NCBI GenBank assembly: GCA_016926135.1
Contig: JAFGPH010000557.1
Location: 1 to 11,739 of the forward strand
Direction: 5' to 3'
DNA: 11,739 nt
Origin: Deltaproteobacteria bacterium
Lineage (GTDB): Bacteria > Desulfobacterota > DSM-4660 > Desulfatiglandales > HGW-15
Shown: positions 7,134 through 11,739 of the stretch, piece after piece
How positions within the stretch are numbered: the first letter of the stretch is position 1
Layout of the letters: every line of letters starts with the position of its first letter
The notes under the pieces: generated by a model
Told to the model about the DNA's origin: nothing
Databases searched by the model: none
What the model saw: only the letters and a program-made list of their open reading frames with translations
Translations under genes and position numbers: made by a program

Positions 7134-7700
7134 CTATTTTTCCGTGCTAAGGCCCCTGAAAAAAATCTCCACCAGGCTTTCCGACAACTCTTCAGCGGAC
7201 TCGCTCCGGGAGTAATCGAACCAATAGAAAATCCAACTGCACATACCGATTGCGGCAAAGGTGGCATAGGCCGGGTTCATTCTTTTCGCCCTTCCGGACC
7301 TTTCCATTTCCTTGATCGCGTTGCGGATAAGCTCGAAAGCCCTTTTCCAGACCTTGATGATCCTCCGGCGATGCTCCGGCTTCAGTCTCCTTACCTCATG
7401 GATGAGTACTCGCCCGGCAGCATCCTTTGCGATGAGTTTTGTATAGTTCCTCAGGAAATAGGCTATCAGCTCTTGGGGATCGGCAATCTCCTTCGCCGCC
7501 TCAATGATGGGGATGAAATCTCTGTTCAGGTAATGTTCATGGATAAGAAAAAGGAGTTCCTGCTTGCTTCCGAAATAGTGATACAGACCGGCTTTGGTCA
7601 GATTCAATTCCCGTGCTAGCCGGGACATTGGAGTAAAGTCGTACCCGGCCTCCATAAAGAGGCTGAGGGCCTTTTCATAGATTTCCTCTCTTTTTGTCAT
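7134..7700 (-). CDS. TetR/AcrR-family transcriptional regulator
   Basis: A 188-residue protein. The N-terminal 50 residues are a TetR DNA-binding domain: MTKREEIYEKALSLFMEAGY, then a helix-turn-helix at about 24-45 with LARELNLTKAGLYHYFGSK. The C-terminal part is helical, ligand-binding and unremarkable, with an aromatic-rich WIFYWFDY stretch near 155. It is probably a repressor released by an acyl-CoA or organic acid, as for many TetR proteins next to fatty-acid or aromatic-acid genes; that is inference. It lies between the transporter and the catabolic genes in the same orientation. The ATG at 7700 has AGGTAGG upstream as ribosome binding site, and this overlaps a pseudo-palindromic operator, so self-repression is likely. 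Confidence 0.92.
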   Translation of the reverse strand: MTKREEIYEKALSLFMEAGYDFTPMSRLARELNLTKAGLYHYFGSKQELLFLIHEHYLNRDFIPIIEAAKEIADPQELIAYFLRNYTKLIAKDAAGRVLIHEVRRLKPEHRRRIIKVWKRAFELIRNAIKEMERSGRAKRMNPAYATFAAIGMCSWIFYWFDYSRSESAEELSESLVEIFFRGLSTEK

Positions 7701-7705
7701 AGGAC

Positions 7706-7723
7706 CTACCTGCCGGTCGGTAG
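7706..7723 (-). promoter_or_regulatory. Candidate operator of the TetR regulator
   Basis: The minus strand reads CTACCGACCGGCAGGTAG, an 18-base pseudo-palindrome: outer five bases and central CCGG match perfectly, with two mismatched pairs between. It ends 5 bases before the tetR start and overlaps its ribosome binding site. The form (ACC-GACCGG-CAGGT) resembles sites bound by TetR-family regulators of acyl-CoA metabolism. Binding is inferred, not shown. Confidence 0.7.
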
Positions 7724-7728
7724 CTCCC

Positions 7729-7758
7729 TTTTTACCTGGATTTTCCTGGATTTGTCAA
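7729..7758 (-). promoter_or_regulatory. Candidate promoter of tetR
   Basis: The minus strand has a perfect -35 TTGACA at 7758-7753, then an 18-base spacer and TAAAAA at 7734-7729, a 4 of 6 match to the -10 consensus. The predicted transcription start would fall at about 7722, inside the candidate operator, as expected for a repressor that blocks its own promoter. Confidence 0.5.
7735..7753. repeat. Two tandem copies of CCTGGATTT, 10-base period
   Basis: Copies at 7735-7743 and 7745-7753 repeat with a spacing of one helical turn and fill the spacer of the candidate tetR promoter. This could be a site for a second regulator or a chance repeat. Confidence 0.5.
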
Positions 7759-7780
7759 TAGAAAATTCTATGCTCCAGGG

Positions 7781-7805
7781 AATTTCCATTTTTCATGTGG
7801 AAATT
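7781..7805. repeat. Inverted repeat AATTTCCA-N9-TGGAAATT
   Basis: Perfect 8-base arms at 7781-7788 and 7798-7805 with a 9-base loop, in the AT-rich part of the livF-tetR gap. On the plus strand it is followed by T-rich sequence, but no plus-strand gene ends here. On the minus strand there is no T tract after it, so it is a poor terminator for livF. It could be a protein-binding site. Confidence 0.45.
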
Positions 7806-7814
7806 TTTCAAATT

Positions 7815-7820
7815 ATTATA
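7815..7820 (-). promoter_or_regulatory. Perfect -10 box with weak -35, upstream of tetR
   Basis: The minus strand reads TATAAT here. The best -35 is TTCGCC with a 19-base spacer, which is poor. It could be a second, activator-dependent start for tetR, or a chance match in AT-rich sequence. Confidence 0.25.
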
Positions 7821-7985
7821 AGAGCTTACACACTTTTTTGGCGAATGGACAGTATGCTGGGTAAGAAAAGGTATGGGGGTGGATGGTGGTGGATGATCGG
7901 GGCATCGGGGCAATCATCGATCAGCATCGTCAGGCGCTCAGGCGATCATCGCAAACTGGAAAAGGAGACTTGGAATGGTCTTCCG

Positions 7986-8699
7986 TTATCCCCCGAGATA
8001 GGCCTTTTTGATCTCCGGATCATCGATCAGTTTTCCAGACGGGCCCTGGAGCACAAGGTTGCCGTTTTCCAGGACATATCCCCTCTGGGCAAACTGTAGG
8101 GCCAGGCGGGCGTTTTGCTCGACAAGAAGAATGGCTGTTCCTTCCTGATTGATTTCCCTAAGGGCATCGAACACACTCAACATCAGAAGCGGAGCCAGAC
8201 CCATGGAAGGCTCGTCAAGGAGCATGATCTTTCGGCCGCTCATGAAGGCCCTTCCCACGGCAAGCATCTGCTGCTCTCCACCGCTCAGGGTCCCGGCTTT
8301 CTGCCATTTTCTTTCTTCCAGGCGGGTGAAGATCTTAAAGACCCGTTGAACATCCTGTTCGATAGCGTCGTGGTCTTTCCTTGCGAAGGTGGCCAGCTTA
8401 AGGTTCTCCATGACCGTCAGGTTGCCGAAGAGGCGTCTTCCCTCGGGGACATGGGAGATGCCGAGTTCGCTGACGACCTTGTCGGCGGAGTATTTGAGCA
8501 GGTCTTTTCCCTGGTAGGTCATTTTGGAGCCCGCTTCGACCGGGACCACACGGGAAATCGCGCGTAAGGTCGTGCTCTTTCCTGCACCGTTCGCTCCGAT
8601 CACACAGACCGTCTCCTTTTCATCGATCTGGAAGCTTATGCCGTGGAGGGCCGCAATGGTCCCATAGGATACTCGAAGGTTTTCCACAGATAGTAGCAT
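7986..8699 (-). CDS. livF: Branched-chain amino acid-type ABC transporter, ATP-binding protein LivF
   Basis: A 237-residue cytoplasmic ATPase, the second of the pair that powers a LIV/HAAT importer. Motifs in order: Walker A GANGAGKS (35-42), VPEGRRLF (84-91, typical of LivF), ABC signature LSGGEQQ (138-144), Walker B IMLLDEP (158-164), and VEQNARLALQFAQRGYVLENG near the end. Its ATG shares one base with the livG stop (TGATG), and AAGGAGG lies 10 bases upstream inside livG, so translation is coupled. It is the last transporter gene; 285 bases follow before tetR. No clear terminator is seen after it, so read-through into tetR and the catabolic genes is possible. The transported solute need not be an amino acid: this family also takes up aromatic and other carboxylic acids. 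Confidence 0.96.
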   Translation of the reverse strand: MLLSVENLRVSYGTIAALHGISFQIDEKETVCVIGANGAGKSTTLRAISRVVPVEAGSKMTYQGKDLLKYSADKVVSELGISHVPEGRRLFGNLTVMENLKLATFARKDHDAIEQDVQRVFKIFTRLEERKWQKAGTLSGGEQQMLAVGRAFMSGRKIMLLDEPSMGLAPLLMLSVFDALREINQEGTAILLVEQNARLALQFAQRGYVLENGNLVLQGPSGKLIDDPEIKKAYLGG

Positions 8700-9469
8700 C
8701 AGGCAATATCCTCCTTGCCGAGATAGGCGTCAATGACCTTGGGGTTGTTCTGTATTTCTTCCGGTGTGCCTTCCGCGATAACTTCCCCGAAGACCAGGGT
8801 CTGGATGCGTTGGCAGAGTTCCATGACCACTCTCATGCGATGTTCGATCAGAAAAATGGCCAGCCCCAGTTCCTCGTGGACCTTCCGGATCATAGCCATC
8901 ATCTGGCTCAATTCTTCAGGGGTCATGCCGACGGTGGGCTCATCCAGAAACAGGACCTTAGGCTCCATGGCCAGGGCCCGCGCCATCTCGACTCTCCGCT
9001 GGGCGCCATAAGGAAGATTGAGCACATTTTGATCCGCAAACTGATCCACCTTCATCATTTTCATGAGCCTGAATGCCATCTCTTCGCTTTGTTCTTCTTC
9101 TCTACGGCGCCGGACGGTCCCGAAAAAGGCCCCCACGAGTCCGTATCCGAGTTTTGAGTATCGGGCCATTTTCACATGCTCCAGGACGCTCATGTGCCGC
9201 CACAATCGCATCTCCTGGAAGGTTCTCCCCAGGCCCCTGGAGGCGATGTCGTGAGGGAAGAGTCCCACGATATTTTCGTCTTCCAGATACACGCCCCCTT
9301 CGGTGGGCCGGTAGACCCCTGTGATCAGGTTAAAAATGGTGGTCTTCCCCGCTCCGTTGGGTCCGATCAATCCCCTGATCTGCCCGGACTCGATCTCCAG
9401 GTTGAAATTGTAAACAGCCCGCAATCCGCCGAAGTAATGGGTCATCTTGTCTACGCGCAGCAACGCCAT
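8699..9469 (-). CDS. livG: Branched-chain amino acid-type ABC transporter, ATP-binding protein LivG
   Basis: A 256-residue ATPase. Motifs: Walker A GPNGAGKT (36-43), Q-loop in RTFQ (about 85), signature LPYGAQRR (152-159), Walker B VLFLDEP (172-178) followed by TVGM, and the switch histidine in LIEHRM (210). The GRTFQEMRLWRHMSVLEHV stretch is characteristic of LivG. The frame is open to 9520, but the ATG at 9469 begins the conserved MALLRVDKMTHYFGG and has AGAGG within the end of livM upstream; the longer form would overlap livM by 50 bases. It starts one base after the livM stop and overlaps livF by one base, so the three genes are translationally coupled. Confidence 0.96.
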   Translation of the reverse strand: MALLRVDKMTHYFGGLRAVYNFNLEIESGQIRGLIGPNGAGKTTIFNLITGVYRPTEGGVYLEDENIVGLFPHDIASRGLGRTFQEMRLWRHMSVLEHVKMARYSKLGYGLVGAFFGTVRRRREEEQSEEMAFRLMKMMKVDQFADQNVLNLPYGAQRRVEMARALAMEPKVLFLDEPTVGMTPEELSQMMAMIRKVHEELGLAIFLIEHRMRVVMELCQRIQTLVFGEVIAEGTPEEIQNNPKVIDAYLGKEDIA

Positions 9470-9470
9470 G

Positions 9471-10778
9471 CTAAACCTCTTTTTCCCTACGCATTTTCGG
9501 TTTAAGGAGCTTATGGACATCGAATTCCCTGAAGGCGATGAGACCGGTCGGACGGTAAACCATCACCAGGATGAGCATTAAGGGAATGATGATCCATTTG
9601 AAAATCTCCAAAGGTCTCAAGGCCTCGCTCAAGAGGCTCATCCCGACGGCCCCGACGATCGATCCGACCACGGAATTCAGCCCGCCGAGATAAACCATGG
9701 CCAGGACCTCGGCAAGCTTTTGAATCCCGAAGGTCCCCGGATTGACGTATCTGAGCACATGGGCGAAGAGCCCGCCGGCCACACCCGCCCAGAAGGCTGC
9801 AAACATGAAGGCCACGATCTTGGTTCGCCGGGTATTGACCGTCATGGCATCGGCCGCCATTTCGTCATCGCGCACCGCATTCAATGCCTTTCCGAAGGTG
9901 GATCGGACGAAATTATTGATGACCCACACGCTGATGACCGTCCAAACAAAAACGGTCGGCAGATTGGACCAGTTCGGCTGGCTGCTCAACCCTCTGGGAC
10001 CTCCGACTACTTCCATATTTTCGATCATACTCTTGACGATGAACAGGAAGGCCAGCGAAATGATGGCCAGATAGTCTCCCCGCGTCCTGAAGGAGGGGAT
10101 GGCTACGACAAGGGCCCCTACGGCCGCGATGAGCCCGCCAATGATCAAGGCAATGGGGAACATGAAGGGCCCCAGAGCGGCGGGGAGCAATGCCGTGCCG
10201 AACAGTTTATCGTCCACGAACAGGATAAGCGTGAAGATCGAGGCGCCGTAGGCGCCCAGGGCCATGAATCCGGGATGCGAGCAGGAGAATTCCCCCATAT
10301 AGCCGTTGATGACATTCAGACTCAGGGTCAGTATGACGGCAATCAGTGTGAGCTTGAGGGTCAGGACCCTGTATGCGCTGATGTCGCACCAGATGTGAAG
10401 AATGGCATAGAGCAGGGCCAGGTGAATGACGGCCGAGAACCCTATGGGGAACTTGAGGAATTTTTCCGCCAGCTTGTTGGCCGGGGCGGCGCAGAGTCGC
10501 GCGACAACGCTAATCGGCAACACATAGATCAGAAACACGAAGATGATAATGCTGGGGATGAGCTGGGGCTTCTTGAGTACGGTGACAAAGCCGAAAAGAA
10601 CCGGAATTTTCGGCAACCCCAGTACCTCCGTGAGGGGATCGCCGACGAGGTTTTCAAGAATTACCGCGACCAGGGCGCCGATGAGCCAACCCAGCGACGG
10701 AATGCCGGAAAACCATTTCCGAATTGTGCCCCTGAACCGGCCTTTGTTTCCTGAGAGTTTGCTGTCTTTTGCTTCCAT
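9471..10778 (-). CDS. livM: Branched-chain amino acid-type ABC transporter, permease LivM
   Basis: A 435-residue membrane protein forming half of the transport channel with LivH. The core, from about residue 138 (LTLKLTLIAVILTLSLNVINGYMGEFS), holds the LivM hallmarks: HPGFMALGAYGAS (168-180), RTRGDYLAIISLAF (231-244), GGPRGLS (259-265) and the ATPase-coupling loop GKALNAVRDDEMAADAMTVN (296-315), then several more membrane segments. About 135 residues precede the core, with a basic, soluble-looking start (1-28) and hydrophobic segments near 30-45, 73-93 and 112-130; the E. coli protein has a comparable long N-terminus. The ATG at 10778 has GAGGA upstream at good spacing. A 66-base gap separates it from livH. 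Confidence 0.95.
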   Translation of the reverse strand: MEAKDSKLSGNKGRFRGTIRKWFSGIPSLGWLIGALVAVILENLVGDPLTEVLGLPKIPVLFGFVTVLKKPQLIPSIIIFVFLIYVLPISVVARLCAAPANKLAEKFLKFPIGFSAVIHLALLYAILHIWCDISAYRVLTLKLTLIAVILTLSLNVINGYMGEFSCSHPGFMALGAYGASIFTLILFVDDKLFGTALLPAALGPFMFPIALIIGGLIAAVGALVVAIPSFRTRGDYLAIISLAFLFIVKSMIENMEVVGGPRGLSSQPNWSNLPTVFVWTVISVWVINNFVRSTFGKALNAVRDDEMAADAMTVNTRRTKIVAFMFAAFWAGVAGGLFAHVLRYVNPGTFGIQKLAEVLAMVYLGGLNSVVGSIVGAVGMSLLSEALRPLEIFKWIIIPLMLILVMVYRPTGLIAFREFDVHKLLKPKMRREKEV

Positions 10779-10844
10779 TTAATTCCTCGTCTATCTTAAG
10801 TCTCCAATACCGTGAGGGAATGCAATATCCCGGATCATAAGGGT

Positions 10845-11739
10845 TTAGAGTCTCAGGCGTGCACTGTAAGGCTCACCGAAGAAGCCGTGCGGCCTGAAGA
10901 CCAAGATGAGCAGAATGATCGAATAGGCGATCAGATCCCGCAGAGTGGAGGGAAAGATCATGGCCACGAAGATTTCAATAAAGCCCAACAGAAAGCCCGC
11001 CAGCGTAGCACCCATGATGGATCCTCTCCCTCCGAGGATCGCGGCGACGAAGGCCTTCCAGCCGAACAATACGCCCATGTAGGGGTCAAGGACGGGATAG
11101 GCGACACCGAAAAGGATACCGGCCACAGCGGCCAGGGCCGAACCGATGGCAAAGGTCATGGCGGCGATCTTGTTGAGGGGGACGCCCATCAGGGGAACGA
11201 CTACATAATCGAAGGCCATGGCCCGCATGGCCATTCCCCATTTGGTCCTCTTGATGAACTGATGAAGGGCCAGCATGAGGGCCAAGGAGACCACCACGAT
11301 CAGGATCTTTTTGTTGGTGATGAACACGCCCCCGAGGTTGTAGGTGGATGTCTCGATAAGGGCGGGAAAGCTGATGCGTCTTGCACCCAGAAGGGCCAGG
11401 TTTCCCGTCTCCAGGATGATGCCTATCATGAGACCGGTGATGGCGGCCGAGGCCCTGGGTGCCTCCCTCAGGGGCCGATAGCCGATTCTCTCGACCAGCA
11501 TGCCCACAAAGGAGGTCAGAAACATGGAGATGATAATCGTCAAGACCAGAATCAACCAGTTGGGCAGCGTCACAGCGCCTAAGGAGGCAAGGGCGACAAG
11601 GCCCGTTGAAACACCGAATCCGATGTAGGCGCCCACCATAAAAATGTCGCCGTGGGCGAAGTTGAACAGCATGAGGATGCTGTAAACCATGGAGTATCCG
11701 AGAGCGATTAAGGCGTAAAAACTGCCCCACTGCAAGGCG
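10845..11739 (-). CDS. livH: Branched-chain amino acid-type ABC transporter, permease LivH (5' end beyond window)
   Basis: An open frame from the right edge to TAA at 10845, 297 residues visible. It lacks only a short N-terminus: the first residues seen, LQWGSFYALIALGYSMVYS, match the first membrane helix of LivH. The TTG near the edge (11735) is an internal leucine codon, not the start. Other hallmarks are LFNFAHGDIFMVGAY, ERIGYRPLREAPRASAAIT, and the ATPase-coupling loop GMAMRAMAFDYVVVPLMGVPL, followed by ILGGRGSIMGATLAGFLLG. Around eight hydrophobic segments can be picked out. It is the most upstream gene seen; the periplasmic binding protein and the operon promoter probably lie beyond the right edge. 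Confidence 0.95.
   Translation of the reverse strand, partial: ALQWGSFYALIALGYSMVYSILMLFNFAHGDIFMVGAYIGFGVSTGLVALASLGAVTLPNWLILVLTIIISMFLTSFVGMLVERIGYRPLREAPRASAAITGLMIGIILETGNLALLGARRISFPALIETSTYNLGGVFITNKKILIVVVSLALMLALHQFIKRTKWGMAMRAMAFDYVVVPLMGVPLNKIAAMTFAIGSALAAVAGILFGVAYPVLDPYMGVLFGWKAFVAAILGGRGSIMGATLAGFLLGFIEIFVAMIFPSTLRDLIAYSIILLILVFRPHGFFGEPYSARLRL

Noticed and set aside
7046..7267. Short minus-strand frame overlapping the end of tetR
   Set aside because: It overlaps a clear TetR gene in another frame and shows no recognisable features.
7892..7952. Inverted repeat GATGATCG ... CGATCATC downstream of livF, as a terminator
   Set aside because: The arms are 43 bases apart and no T run follows on the minus strand, so it does not look like an intrinsic terminator.
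9720..10754. Plus-strand open frame of 344 codons opposite livM
   Set aside because: Low-complexity Asp/Gly/Gln/His-rich translation, the shadow of a membrane-protein gene.
10779..10844. Possible promoter or regulatory element between livH and livM
   Set aside because: The 66 bases hold the livM ribosome binding site but no -35/-10 pair or stem that stands out.
1..11739. CRISPR arrays, tRNA or rRNA genes, insertion sequences, attachment sites
   Set aside because: I saw no regularly spaced repeats, no cloverleaf-like or rRNA-like sequence, no transposase and no terminal repeats on reading both strands by eye; a formal search could not be run.

Overview
The window reads as part of a catabolic gene cluster from an anaerobic or facultative bacterium, most like a Desulfobacterota (former Deltaproteobacteria) genome. 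That placement is inference from gene content (branched-chain-type ABC transporter, AMP-forming acyl-CoA synthetase, three-subunit molybdenum hydroxylase, acyl-CoA dehydrogenase) and from the moderately high GC content; nothing in the sequence fixes the taxon. Every gene I can support lies on the minus strand, so transcription runs from the right edge to the left edge.

Right part (about 7986-11739): livH (5' end cut by the window), livM, livG and livF, a tightly packed set encoding the two permeases and two ATPases of a LIV/HAAT-type ABC importer. The periplasmic binding protein is not in the window. Middle (about 7134-7985): a 285-base intergenic region with promoter-like and operator-like elements, then a TetR-family regulator whose start is preceded by a pseudo-palindrome of the CTACCGACCGGCAGGTAG type, a strong candidate for autoregulation. 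A 429-base stretch without a convincing gene follows.

Left part (1-6704): an AMP-forming acyl-CoA synthetase; the orphan C-terminal tail of a second, diverged acyl-CoA synthetase; a MoaD/ThiS-like ubiquitin-fold sulfur carrier; the FAD, 2x[2Fe-2S] and molybdopterin subunits of a xanthine-dehydrogenase-family hydroxylase; and an acyl-CoA dehydrogenase cut by the left edge.

A working model (inference): the importer takes up a carboxylic acid, the synthetase makes its CoA thioester, and the molybdenum enzyme and acyl-CoA dehydrogenase oxidise or reduce the acyl-CoA, with the MoaD-like protein perhaps helping cofactor sulfuration and the TetR protein sensing an acyl-CoA or the free acid. The FAD subunit lacks the cysteine-rich insert of 4-hydroxybenzoyl-CoA reductase, so the substrate is open.

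The region 4380-5120 is damaged or badly sequenced: a frameshift in the FAD subunit, two opposite frameshifts in the MoaD-like gene, and a truncated synthetase tail all fall within about 750 bases. Whether this is real decay or base-calling/assembly error is the main question raised by the window.
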